DNA from: Maribacter arcticus
GTDB lineage: Bacteria > Bacteroidota > Bacteroidia > Flavobacteriales > Flavobacteriaceae
Assembly (NCBI RefSeq): GCF_900167935.1
Contig: NZ_FUYL01000002.1
Span: 186,001 to 250,000 of the forward strand
Direction of reading: 5' to 3'
Length of the DNA: 64,000 nt
The position numbers and the translations under genes were made by a program. The notes under the pieces are model-generated. The model made no database searches and had not been told where the DNA came from. It worked only from the letters and a program-made list of their open reading frames with translations. Every line of letters starts with the position of its first letter. Position 1 is the stretch's first letter. Below are positions 26,102 through 37,890 of the stretch, in pieces.

Positions 26102-26638
26102 ATGAAAAGCAAATACTCATCATTTACCATTCTAGTTAATATTTTGCTTTTTACTATATTTCTATCTATTTTCAGTAACATTATTTCAATAATAGATAAG
26201 GTTTACTTCCTTTTTAAAAATATATCGACACAGTTAAATACAAATCAATCCTTTATAGAAATCCCGAGCTATAGCGTAATTCAATTATTCGCATTTATTG
26301 AAATTCTCTTTATGATTTATATGCTTTGGCTACTTTTTAAATTTAGTAAAATAACATTTGGCGATAACACAGATTTACTTTTCACTAAAAAAAATGGTAA
26401 AATTTTTGAAGCACTTGGAAATGGGTTCCTTGTCTACTCCATTGGAATTATTTCTATTATACTAATAAAAACTGGCTTAGAAAATGTTGCATTCTTCAGA
26501 GAATTGAAAGCCTACAATCTAAATATAACTTTTAGTGAAATATTTCCTTTAATTATTATAGCCATTTTCATCCGTATAATTTCACAATTAATTAAAGATG
26601 GTTATGAGTTAAGAAAAGAAAACGACTTAACCATATAA
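26102..26638 (+). CDS. DUF2975-like membrane protein (first of a pair)
   Basis: The 178-residue protein has four predicted helices (about residues 7-35, 55-83, 103-126, 145-165) and ends with the soluble tail LRKENDLTI. The layout and its association with a small XRE regulator resemble DUF2975 proteins, which commonly occur with YozG-like HTH proteins. Function is unknown. It is the first of a three-gene unit with spacings of 10 bases each; the next gene encodes a diverged paralogue with an almost identical C-terminal tail. The A+T content is higher than in nearby housekeeping genes. Confidence 0.7.
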   Translation: MKSKYSSFTILVNILLFTIFLSIFSNIISIIDKVYFLFKNISTQLNTNQSFIEIPSYSVIQLFAFIEILFMIYMLWLLFKFSKITFGDNTDLLFTKKNGKIFEALGNGFLVYSIGIISIILIKTGLENVAFFRELKAYNLNITFSEIFPLIIIAIFIRIISQLIKDGYELRKENDLTI

Positions 26639-26648
26639 ACTCAAATTC

Positions 26649-27161
26649 ATGAAAATATTTGGCCCTAAGTCTCTCTCCGATCTATTTTATTATTTATTCA
26701 GAACCATTTCAATCTTACTGATTTTATTTCTAAGCTACATTTTCATTGCATTTACTACCAATAGATTTAGCACAAATAATGGTAGATTTGATATGGAGAT
26801 ACCCTTAACGGGAACTTCTATAAAAGGTGAATATCAATTTAGTGACATTCTTACCATACATTTAGTCCTATTTTTTGGAGTTCTCTTTTTTTATATAATT
26901 TCTAATATTTTTAAAGCATTAAAAGAATCAATCATTTTCAATAAAAAGATTATCCAAAACCTAACGCTCTTTACCATTCTAAACTTAATTATTGGACCTG
27001 TATTATACTTTGTTATTCATTACCCAATAATGAAAAAAGCAGATTTTGGAGATGTTCATAATTTGATATTACTTTTGATATTTGGAGTGATCTCTTTATT
27101 TCTGACCAACATTTTTAAAAAAGGATATACTGTGCAATCTGAAAACGACCTAACTATATAA
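26649..27161 (+). CDS. DUF2975-like membrane protein (second of a pair)
   Basis: The 170-residue protein has four predicted helices (about residues 13-36, 72-95, 105-128, 138-157) and ends VQSENDLTI, matching the tail of the preceding gene. A polar extracytoplasmic loop (residues 37-70) separates helices 1 and 2. The pair probably arose by tandem duplication and may form a heterodimer, an inference from sequence shape only. The XRE regulator starts 10 bases after this gene. Confidence 0.7.
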   Translation: MKIFGPKSLSDLFYYLFRTISILLILFLSYIFIAFTTNRFSTNNGRFDMEIPLTGTSIKGEYQFSDILTIHLVLFFGVLFFYIISNIFKALKESIIFNKKIIQNLTLFTILNLIIGPVLYFVIHYPIMKKADFGDVHNLILLLIFGVISLFLTNIFKKGYTVQSENDLTI

Positions 27162-27171
27162 CTATATAACT

Positions 27172-27378
27172 ATGAGTATAGTCGTAAATCTCAATAACGT
27201 ATTATCAGAACGGAATTTAAAAAGTAAGGAGCTTGCTGAAATGATAGGTATTACTGAAGCCAACCTTTCTATACTTAAATCAGGAAAAGCTAAGGCTATT
27301 CGTTTTTCTACACTAGAAGCAATTTGTAAAGCTTTAGATTGTCAGCCAGCTGATATTTTAGCTTATAAAAAGGAATAA
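27172..27378 (+). CDS. Small XRE/Cro-type transcription regulator
   Basis: The 68-residue protein is a bare HTH_XRE domain of the YozG kind: SERNLKSKELAEMIGITEAN, then the recognition helix NLSILKSGKAKAIRFSTLEAICKALDCQPADILAY. Such regulators usually control their own unit with the adjacent DUF2975 gene. It is the third gene of the cassette and is followed at once by a strong bidirectional terminator. Confidence 0.9.
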   Translation: MSIVVNLNNVLSERNLKSKELAEMIGITEANLSILKSGKAKAIRFSTLEAICKALDCQPADILAYKKE

Positions 27379-27410
27379 AAAAAGGCTACACTTTTCAGTG
27401 TAGCCTTTTT
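27379..27410. terminator. Bidirectional terminator between the XRE gene and atpC
   Basis: AAAAAGGCTACAC (27379-27391) pairs with GTGTAGCCTTTTT (27398-27410) around a 6-base loop. The A tract and T tract on either side let it serve both the plus-strand XRE unit and the minus-strand atpD-atpC unit. Confidence 0.88.
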
Positions 27411-27432
27411 AATTTATTAAGTTATGTAATCA

Positions 27433-27711
27433 CTAATCTGCTAGTACAATAACTTTATTGTTCTTCAACTCAATAGTACCACTAGAAATTGGTAATACCG
27501 TATTTCCATCAGCATCTTTACTGAACTTTGAGGCATAGTCCTTATCCAAATTAACATTCCCTTCAAACTTTACCTTACCTTCTTGTAATAAGGAAACAAT
27601 AGGTGCGTGATCTTTCAACATTTGAAACTCTCCATTAATACCTGGTACGGTTACTGAAGTAACTTCCCCAGCAAATAATGTAGCTTCTGGTGATACAATT
27701 TCTAAATACAT
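27433..27711 (-). CDS. atpC: ATP synthase F1 epsilon subunit
   Basis: The 92-residue protein is the beta-sandwich domain of epsilon (LEIVSPEATLFAGEVTSVTVPGINGEFQMLKDHAPIVSLL, interrupted here only for length). It lacks the C-terminal inhibitory helical hairpin of the longer E. coli subunit, as is usual in Bacteroidota. Epsilon is part of the F1 rotor stalk. It follows atpD by 72 bases that contain a hairpin and a heptanucleotide repeat. The rest of the ATP synthase is not nearby, matching the split atp operon of this phylum. Confidence 0.93.
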   Translation of the reverse strand: MYLEIVSPEATLFAGEVTSVTVPGINGEFQMLKDHAPIVSLLQEGKVKFEGNVNLDKDYASKFSKDADGNTVLPISSGTIELKNNKVIVLAD

Positions 27712-27716
27712 AATTT

Positions 27717-27751
27717 TTCAGTATTCAGTATTCAGTATTCAGTACTCAGTA
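27717..27751 (-). repeat. Heptanucleotide tandem repeat in front of atpC
   Basis: Four exact copies of TTCAGTA (27717-27744) and a fifth with one change (CTCAGTA, 27745-27751) stand head to tail. Read on the minus strand they end 5 bases before the atpC ATG. Confidence 0.95.
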
Positions 27752-27752
27752 G

Positions 27753-27783
27753 TAAAACTAGCACCGCAAACCGTTTACTAGTT

Positions 27784-27786
<3 letters not shown>
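27753..27786 (-). promoter_or_regulatory. Intercistronic hairpin between atpD and atpC
   Basis: TAAAACTAG (27753-27761) and CTAGTTTTA (27778-27786) are perfect 9-bp complements with a 16-base loop; the right arm reaches the atpD stop codon. It may protect the atpD 3' end or lower atpC expression. Confidence 0.55.
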
Positions 27787-29310
<1,524 letters not shown>

Positions 29311-29353
29311 TTACGTTTAATATAACCTTAAAAATGCTCTCATTTTCAGGCTG

Positions 29354-29382
29354 CAAAGATATAGTATTCAGATTTAAACAAA
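29354..29382 (-). promoter_or_regulatory. Promoter of atpD-atpC
   Basis: On the minus strand TTTG (29382-29379) is followed after 17 bases by TATCTTTG (29361-29354), an exact Bacteroidota -33/-7 pair. The -7 element is 61 bases before the atpD ATG. Confidence 0.7.
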
Positions 29383-29411
29383 AACTGTTTTTTACCTTTT
29401 TTACAAAAGTA

Positions 29412-29436
29412 AAAAGGTGCCTATTCGGCACCTTTT
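29412..29436 (-). terminator. Terminator of the TonB-receptor/GDSL unit
   Basis: AAAAGGTGCC (29412-29421) and GGCACCTTTT (29427-29436) form a perfect 10-bp stem with a 5-base loop, 24 bases beyond the stop codon of the GDSL lipoprotein gene. Confidence 0.85.
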
Positions 29437-29459
29437 ATATATTACTATTCTATATGTTT

Positions 29460-30992
29460 CTATTGAAGTATAGGAGAGAAGTTAGTTGGATAATCACCAA
29501 CGTTCAATAAATTACCTGAAGCTTCAAAATTTGAACCATATGTTACATCTATGGCTTTCATAAATTCATTAGCCAATAATGCATATCCCCTAGCAGTAGG
29601 GTGAATACCATCTAATGAAAAAGCACTACCCGTTACTAAACTAGATGTCAATGTGAAATCTCCACTTGTTATTCCGCCATTAGCCAATTGATTCAGTAAT
29701 GAATTTGCATCTACTAATGCCAAGCCAGCTTGACTTGCTGCGGCAGCTATTATTTGATTGAATGCTTCAGTCGCAATAGCAATTTCAGCTTGCTCGCTAG
29801 GTATAAGTACCCATTTATCAGCAAGAGGAATTGCAACACCATTTACTGTTAAAGGATTACCCGGAACAGCAAGAGTACCTATAAAACTGGCCGCTGGCAA
29901 AACTATTAAATCAGCCTCAGTAGCTTGTCTTATTTTAGGCAATGCTGCAAAAGCAGGATTAATCGCACCTAAATCTGTCAAAGTTTCATCTTCTATAACT
30001 ACTGCATTATTTGTTCCAGCAGCAAAACTAATGGTTCTTGCATCTAACTCTTCTTGAGTAAATAGCCCTGTTCCTGTCAAAGCACCAAATGCCGCTTGTA
30101 ATCCCCCATTATAAGGAGCATACGCACCATTTACAGCAGCAGCTGTTGCAGCGTCTAAAGGCACAGGATTATGAGGTACCGTTGTAAAATGTGGAACATC
30201 GGTCACATTAGGTATGTTAGCCACAACCCCTTGTGCTCCTCCAGCAGTTAGCGTAGCAATTAAAGCTCCATAACTACCATCAAAACCAACACCAGGTGCT
30301 CCCGAAACGGGAGTAATAGGATTAGTCCCGTCACCACCAGTAGTTGCATAACCTAAAACATCATTATTACCTATCCAAAGAGTGAAAAAACTAGGTGCTT
30401 GTGCTACCGCCAACTCTAAAACACTTGCATTTGGTGTTGAACCTGTCATTCTTACAAAATACGGATTTGCAAGTCCTAAAGATACGTTTGCCAAATTACC
30501 GTAACCAGGGGCTAAAAGATGAAAACTTTTTGCACCAGGTACACCCAAATTATTGAAAGGACCCGTAGGATTGTTTAATGCAATATCTGTTGTTACAGTT
30601 ACGGGACCAATTAAGGTTTCTAACCCTACTGGGCCAGCACCCCCAAAAACTAATCTTGGACCCTGTATTCTAGCACCCCCAGCGGCAAGTCCACCAATGT
30701 TATCATTAGTTAATGGCTGAGTAAAGCTACCACCACCTACTAAACTAAATTTTTGTGATAACAAATTAGGCAAAGACAAAGTCTGACTTGCTTGAAATAA
30801 GGCACCATCAGTGAAACCAGCGGTTAAAGAATTTCCTAAAGAAACATAGTTAGAAAAATCTGCAGACCCCGCTGTTAATGCAACCGACTCTTCAACTAAC
30901 ACTTCTGGAGCAATGTCCACGTCTTCTGGGTCATTACAAGCCGTAAAAGCTAAAACCCCAAGTGATATATATATAAATTTTATTTTTTTCAT
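29460..30992 (-). CDS. GDSL/SGNH-type lipoprotein hydrolase
   Basis: The 510-residue protein (ATG at 30992; an ATG four codons upstream is also open) starts with a lipoprotein signal ending FTAC (Cys19). SGNH signatures: the nucleophile block YVSLGNSLTAGF (Ser55; the usual GDSL is GNSL here), block III WIGNNDVLGYA and block V LDGIHPTARGYALLA, supplying Ser, Gly/Asn and Asp-His. The mid region (about 90-400) is Ala/Gly/Pro-rich and beta-like. It is likely a surface esterase or lipase. It lies 18 bases after the TonB receptor gene and is co-transcribed with it. Confidence 0.88.
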   Translation of the reverse strand: MKKIKFIYISLGVLAFTACNDPEDVDIAPEVLVEESVALTAGSADFSNYVSLGNSLTAGFTDGALFQASQTLSLPNLLSQKFSLVGGGSFTQPLTNDNIGGLAAGGARIQGPRLVFGGAGPVGLETLIGPVTVTTDIALNNPTGPFNNLGVPGAKSFHLLAPGYGNLANVSLGLANPYFVRMTGSTPNASVLELAVAQAPSFFTLWIGNNDVLGYATTGGDGTNPITPVSGAPGVGFDGSYGALIATLTAGGAQGVVANIPNVTDVPHFTTVPHNPVPLDAATAAAVNGAYAPYNGGLQAAFGALTGTGLFTQEELDARTISFAAGTNNAVVIEDETLTDLGAINPAFAALPKIRQATEADLIVLPAASFIGTLAVPGNPLTVNGVAIPLADKWVLIPSEQAEIAIATEAFNQIIAAAASQAGLALVDANSLLNQLANGGITSGDFTLTSSLVTGSAFSLDGIHPTARGYALLANEFMKAIDVTYGSNFEASGNLLNVGDYPTNFSPILQ

Positions 30993-31010
30993 TTCAACTC
31001 TCATTTAAAA

Positions 31011-33794
31011 TTAGTTGTTTATTGTCCAAGATAAGTAGTACATAGACCCAATGAATCCGGTACCGAATGCCGTATAGTATTCCTTATTAGTCAAATTGGT
31101 ACCTCCCAATTTGAATGAAGACTTAATACTAGGAACATCATAGTTAATCTGCGCATCCACAACATGAAATTCTGGAATAACACCGTTTCCAAATGTAGCC
31201 TCCCAGAAATAGTCATCACTGAACCTATAAGAAACATTGAAACCAAAATTGTCGAACAATTGTCTATTCCCAAAAGAAGCTTTGAACTTATGCTCAGGTG
31301 TGTTAAAATTTAACATCACATCTGGATTTGCTTCACGATCAAAATCAAGTTTCGTGTAGGTATAGCTACCTTCTAGGTCGAAATTACCAAGAACTTTCAT
31401 GCTTAATCCTAAAGATGCGCCATATGAATTTACGTCTGCATCTGTATTTGTATATGCACTATACGCTTGATAATCACCATTAGCAATTGCCGCAACAGAT
31501 AATGCCCCATCACCAACAGTACCATAATAAGGAGCAATAACGACTTCTTGTGAAATAAAGTCCTTATAACTGTTATAATAGGTGCTAAAATCAATTACTA
31601 ATTTTTCAACTTTACCTCTATACCCAATTTCGAAAGAAGTTACTTTTTCAGGATTAATAATGTCTGGATTTGCAATCTCCAATACTGCCGGATTTCCTGT
31701 TGCTCCCAATTCAGTAACCGAGGCCAACGAATATGAATTATTATATGCTGCAGCACCTGTTTGGGTAATTGTTGCTGGTTGGCCTAATAATTGGCCGCCA
31801 CCGCTTACAGCGAAAGGTGTAGAATATCGATCTAGATTACTCGCCGCTGAACCAACTAAAATTGCTCTTCCCGCATCTAATCCTATGAATAAATCTTGAG
31901 TTGTTGGGTTTCTAAACCCTGTTTGAGCCGAAGCTCTTATATTATGATTTCTATTTATAGTAAACCCTGCGGATAATCTTGGGGAATAAAATCCGTCAAA
32001 CAATTCAGACTTGTCATAACGAATAGAACCTGTCAACTTTAAACTTTTTTCACCTTCCAAAGGAAGACTTTTTTGAATTTGCGAATAAATTCCAAATTCA
32101 GAATAATTAATTGGTCCGTCAGCATCTGTATAAATAGTTCCTGAAGAATTTAAACTGTATTCCCTAAAGGAACCTCCAACTTGAATATCCGCAAAATCAA
32201 TCAGGTGACTAAAATTATAATTAGCATCTGCATGATAATACTTTGAAGCATCTTGAAACTTAGATCCTGTAGTTAAATCAGGGTCATTGACACTTCTATT
32301 GAATGCCGCTTGAAATTCGGGGGATCCGGGTAAGTATCTTCCTGACTCTGCTTGTGCTCTTGCAGCAGCATGTGCTTGTACATCTGTAGCACCCCCCAGA
32401 GTAGCTAGTACATAAGTACCTGTATATTCTCCGAACCAAGTATTATCATCTTTCCAAGCTCTATTGATATTAATACCGGTAAAAACCATATCGTAGGAAT
32501 CACCCGATTTATCGCCTACCAAATACCCTCTTATAAAAAAGTTGTCATTCTTAATTTCCAACTTATGCTGTTCTTGAAAGAAACCTTTAATATTATATCT
32601 ATTTGTTCCTTGATAAATGGTATTACCAGTACCTACTTTGCCTACATACGAAAGCTCTAAACTATTATCCTCTATTGGTCTATAATATAAACCCCAATCA
32701 GCTTTAATGCTTTCTGCATTATAATTAGTAAGATCGCTTTCATTATAACCGGTTCTACTTACAACCTGAGAAGGCACTAGGGCATTAGCTCCAGCAGGTA
32801 AAATACCCAGACCTTCAAGAGTAAGCGCTACACCTTTAATATCTGTTGATACTTCATCACCATACACATTTATACCATCATAGTTTAAATCGGCTCTTGT
32901 TCCACCAGGAGTTGTTTTATCAACTTCACTTGTTGCAGCCCAATCAGTACCCTTTAGGTAACCGAAATTTACTTTCGCCGCAAACTTATCACTGAATTTG
33001 TGTGCAGCCCTAATACCTAAATCTGTATAAGCATTATCACCTGCAGCTTTTTGCGAAGTGATGCCTCGTTTTATTGATACGCTAATACCTTCATAATCAA
33101 ATGGACTTTTGCTTCGCATGAATAAAATTCCATTGAATGCGTTTGCTCCGTAAAGAGCTGAAGATGCTCCTGGTAACAGTTCAACACTTAAAACATCTGT
33201 TTCTACCATACCTACCAAGTTACCGATAGGGAAGTTTAAGGCTGGTGTAGAATTATCCATACCATCCACCAATTGCATAAATCGTGTATTCGCAAATGAT
33301 GCAAAACCCCTTGTATTTACAGATTTAAATGTTAGGCTGTTTGTATTGACATCTACACCCTTTAAATTTTCGAGTCCGCCATAGAAATCTGCAGCAGTAG
33401 TACTCTTGATAGTCTCTAGTCCCATACGTTCTACGGTAACGGGTGATTCAAAAATACGTTCAGGTGTTCTAGATGCTGATATTACAACTTCATCTAGAAA
33501 AGTTTGTGACTCATTTAAAGAAATAGTCAATGTTTGATTATTACCAGTAATAGCCTCAGTAGCACTAGAGTAACCAATACTGGAAATTTCTATTTTAAAT
33601 GGCGGAACTTCAGAAGTAGCCAAATTAAAATTACCATCAAAATCAGTTACTGTTCCAATGGTCGTGCCAACAATTACAATATTGGCCCCGGGGATAGGCT
33701 CGTTGTTTTGATCAACAACATTACCATTGATATTGGTCTGGGAAAACCCAAATGTACCAATAGCCATCAATGCTATAAATAGTATTGCTCTCAT
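31011..33794 (-). CDS. TonB-dependent receptor partnered with GDSL lipoprotein
   Basis: The 927-residue outer-membrane protein has a signal peptide (about residues 1-18), a carboxypeptidase-D-regulatory-like domain (about 20-105: INGNVVDQNNEPIPGANIVIVG), a plug (about 115-235: VVISASRTPERIFESPVTVERMG) and a 22-strand barrel ending YYLSWTINN. No SusD-like gene is adjacent; instead the gene is followed by a GDSL lipoprotein, which suggests uptake of a product released by that hydrolase. The substrate is unknown. The 188-base upstream region holds a 12-bp palindrome and the glmS terminator. Confidence 0.93.
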   Translation of the reverse strand: MRAILFIALMAIGTFGFSQTNINGNVVDQNNEPIPGANIVIVGTTIGTVTDFDGNFNLATSEVPPFKIEISSIGYSSATEAITGNNQTLTISLNESQTFLDEVVISASRTPERIFESPVTVERMGLETIKSTTAADFYGGLENLKGVDVNTNSLTFKSVNTRGFASFANTRFMQLVDGMDNSTPALNFPIGNLVGMVETDVLSVELLPGASSALYGANAFNGILFMRSKSPFDYEGISVSIKRGITSQKAAGDNAYTDLGIRAAHKFSDKFAAKVNFGYLKGTDWAATSEVDKTTPGGTRADLNYDGINVYGDEVSTDIKGVALTLEGLGILPAGANALVPSQVVSRTGYNESDLTNYNAESIKADWGLYYRPIEDNSLELSYVGKVGTGNTIYQGTNRYNIKGFFQEQHKLEIKNDNFFIRGYLVGDKSGDSYDMVFTGININRAWKDDNTWFGEYTGTYVLATLGGATDVQAHAAARAQAESGRYLPGSPEFQAAFNRSVNDPDLTTGSKFQDASKYYHADANYNFSHLIDFADIQVGGSFREYSLNSSGTIYTDADGPINYSEFGIYSQIQKSLPLEGEKSLKLTGSIRYDKSELFDGFYSPRLSAGFTINRNHNIRASAQTGFRNPTTQDLFIGLDAGRAILVGSAASNLDRYSTPFAVSGGGQLLGQPATITQTGAAAYNNSYSLASVTELGATGNPAVLEIANPDIINPEKVTSFEIGYRGKVEKLVIDFSTYYNSYKDFISQEVVIAPYYGTVGDGALSVAAIANGDYQAYSAYTNTDADVNSYGASLGLSMKVLGNFDLEGSYTYTKLDFDREANPDVMLNFNTPEHKFKASFGNRQLFDNFGFNVSYRFSDDYFWEATFGNGVIPEFHVVDAQINYDVPSIKSSFKLGGTNLTNKEYYTAFGTGFIGSMYYLSWTINN

Positions 33795-33871
33795 TCTTAA
33801 TTAAAGTTTAAAATTAGTTGGGGCTCAAGATACAGATTATTTTATGCGAATAATAGTAATTTGAAAAAAAT

Positions 33872-33883
33872 TATGCATGCATA
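33872..33883. promoter_or_regulatory. 12-bp palindrome upstream of the TonB receptor
   Basis: TATGCATGCATA is a perfect self-complement about 78 bases before the receptor start codon. It could be an operator; nothing else supports this. Confidence 0.3.
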
Positions 33884-33933
33884 GTATTATTATGATAATC
33901 ATATACCGGTTTAATTCACATATATGCAATAAA

Positions 33934-33963
33934 AAAGGGGCATGAAATATTTCATGCCCCTTT
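33934..33963 (-). terminator. Terminator of glmS
   Basis: AAAGGGGCATGAA and TTCATGCCCCTTT are perfect complements around ATAT, forming a 30-base palindrome that starts 20 bases beyond the glmS stop codon. Confidence 0.88.
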
Positions 33964-33982
33964 AAATATAATTAGTTAAAGT

Positions 33983-35827
33983 TTATTCTACCGTTACCGA
34001 TTTTGCAAGGTTTCTAGGTTGGTCTACATTACAACCCCTCATTACCGCAATATGGTAAGAAAGTAATTGTAATGGTATAGTAGTCAACAATGGGGTTAAA
34101 CTTTCTAAAGTTTCTGGCACCTCAATTACATGATCTGCCAAATCTCTTACCTGTTCATCACCTTCAGTAACAATAGCTATAATTTTACCTTTTCTTGATT
34201 TGATTTCCTGTATGTTACTTACTACCTTTTCATAATGACCTTTTTTGGTCGCTATTACGAAAACCGGCATATGCTCATCAATCAATGCTATTGGACCATG
34301 CTTCATTTCTGCAGCTGGATAACCTTCTGCATGAATGTAACTTATCTCTTTTAATTTAAGGGCACCTTCTAAGGCAACCGGAAAATTATAACCTCTTCCT
34401 AAATAAAGACAATTTGTCGAATCCTTATATACATCGGCAATAATTTCAATCAATGTATTTGACTGCAATGCCTTTTCTACTTTACTAGGTATAGTCTCTA
34501 ATTCAGTTAAATACTCATGATATCTAGATTCTGAAAAAACACCTTTTGCTTTTGCCAATTTTAAGGCAATTAGGGTAAGTACAGTTATTTGCGTCGTAAA
34601 AGCTTTTGTAGAAGCAACACCTATCTCTGGTCCAGCATGAGTATAAGCTCCTGCGTCAGTTTCCCTTGCAATTGACGAACCAACCACGTTACAAACTCCG
34701 AAAACAAAAGCACCCTTTTCCTTAGCCAGTTTAATTGCCGCTAAAGTATCCGCTGTTTCACCTGATTGTGAAATAGCTATTAAGATATCCTTATCAGTAA
34801 TCACAGGATTTCTATATCTAAATTCTGAAGCGTATTCAACTTCTACAGGAATTCTCGCTAAATCTTCAAATATATATTCTGCAACTAAACCTGCATGCCA
34901 TGAAGTACCACAAGCAACAATAATAATTCTATTGGCATTAAGGAATTTTTCCATATTCTGGTCAATTCCCGCCATTCTAATCAACCCTTGATCAGCTAAT
35001 AAACGTCCTCTATAGGTATCTTTAATAGCCCTTGGTTGTTCATAAATCTCTTTCAGCATAAAGTGGTCATAACCACCTTTTTCAATTTCTTCTAAGTTCA
35101 TTTGCAATTCTAAAATTCTAGGATATGCAACTGAATCATCTTTAATCTTTCTAAGCTTTATTTCTTTACCTAGCCTAATAATAGCCATTTCCTCATCTTC
35201 AAGATAAACAGCATTATTTGTAAACTCTATAAAAGGAGAAGCATCTGACGCAATGAAAAATTCTTTTTCACCAATACCAATTGCTAAAGGACTACCTAAC
35301 TTAGCTACCACGATTTCATCTGGTTTCTTAATATCAAAGACTGCAATAGCATAAGCCCCAACAACTTGATTTAATGCAATTTGCACAGCTTTACCTAGTT
35401 TTACGCCTTCTGTTTTCTTAACCTCTTCAATAAGATTTATCAATACCTCCGTATCAGTATCGGACTGAAATTTATACCCTCTTTTAGTCAATTCTTGCTT
35501 AATAGCCTCATAGTTCTCTATGATTCCGTTATGGATAATTACTAATTCTCCAGAATTCGAATAATGTGGGTGAGAATTCACATCATTTGGAACACCATGT
35601 GTAGCCCAACGTGTATGACCAATACCTATACTTCCTTTTTGAGAAATACCCTCAGCCTTCTTCTTTAAATCTTCTACTTTACCCTTAGTTTTAGCGAGGT
35701 TAATCTGACTACCATCAAACAAAGCAATCCCCGCACTATCGTATCCACGATATTCTAAACGCTGAAGACCTTTTATTATAATAGGAAAAGCATCCCTATA
35801 ACCTATATAACCTACAATTCCACACAT
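33983..35827 (-). CDS. glmS: Glutamine-fructose-6-phosphate aminotransferase
   Basis: GlmS makes glucosamine-6-phosphate for peptidoglycan and lipopolysaccharide. The 614-residue protein has the class II glutaminase domain (Cys2 after Met removal, MCGIVGYIGYRDA; GHTRWATHGVPNDVNSHPH; HNGIIENYEA) and two SIS domains (VACGTSWHAGL with ISQSGETADTLAA; LGRGYNFPVALEGALKLKEISYIHAEGYPAAEMKHGP broken here only for reading). It ends with the conserved DQPRNLAKSVTVE. Alone in its unit with a -7 element upstream and a terminator downstream. No glmS ribozyme was seen in its short leader. Confidence 0.97.
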   Translation of the reverse strand: MCGIVGYIGYRDAFPIIIKGLQRLEYRGYDSAGIALFDGSQINLAKTKGKVEDLKKKAEGISQKGSIGIGHTRWATHGVPNDVNSHPHYSNSGELVIIHNGIIENYEAIKQELTKRGYKFQSDTDTEVLINLIEEVKKTEGVKLGKAVQIALNQVVGAYAIAVFDIKKPDEIVVAKLGSPLAIGIGEKEFFIASDASPFIEFTNNAVYLEDEEMAIIRLGKEIKLRKIKDDSVAYPRILELQMNLEEIEKGGYDHFMLKEIYEQPRAIKDTYRGRLLADQGLIRMAGIDQNMEKFLNANRIIIVACGTSWHAGLVAEYIFEDLARIPVEVEYASEFRYRNPVITDKDILIAISQSGETADTLAAIKLAKEKGAFVFGVCNVVGSSIARETDAGAYTHAGPEIGVASTKAFTTQITVLTLIALKLAKAKGVFSESRYHEYLTELETIPSKVEKALQSNTLIEIIADVYKDSTNCLYLGRGYNFPVALEGALKLKEISYIHAEGYPAAEMKHGPIALIDEHMPVFVIATKKGHYEKVVSNIQEIKSRKGKIIAIVTEGDEQVRDLADHVIEVPETLESLTPLLTTIPLQLLSYHIAVMRGCNVDQPRNLAKSVTVE

Positions 35828-35852
35828 AATACTATAGTTTGATGATTTTAAG

Positions 35853-35860
35853 CAAAATTA
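35853..35860 (-). promoter_or_regulatory. -7 element of glmS
   Basis: Minus-strand TAATTTTG matches TAnnTTTG exactly and lies 25 bases before the glmS ATG. Confidence 0.5.
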
Positions 35861-35980
35861 ATCTTCACGAAATTATGTTAACGTGATTAAAAATTAACCT
35901 ATTTAAGATGTATAACGTGAATATTCTTTAAAATGGTATGTATAGCTAAACAAATACCAAAATCCATGATTATACCTTAT

Positions 35981-37888
<1,908 letters not shown>

Positions 37889-37890
37889 GA

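Noticed and set aside
27717-27751. Heptamer repeats considered as the start of a CRISPR array
   Set aside because: Copies are contiguous with no spacers and only 7 bases long.
35828-35980. glmS leader considered for a glmS ribozyme
   Set aside because: The predicted leader is only about 20 bases, and the ribozyme is known chiefly from Gram-positive bacteria.
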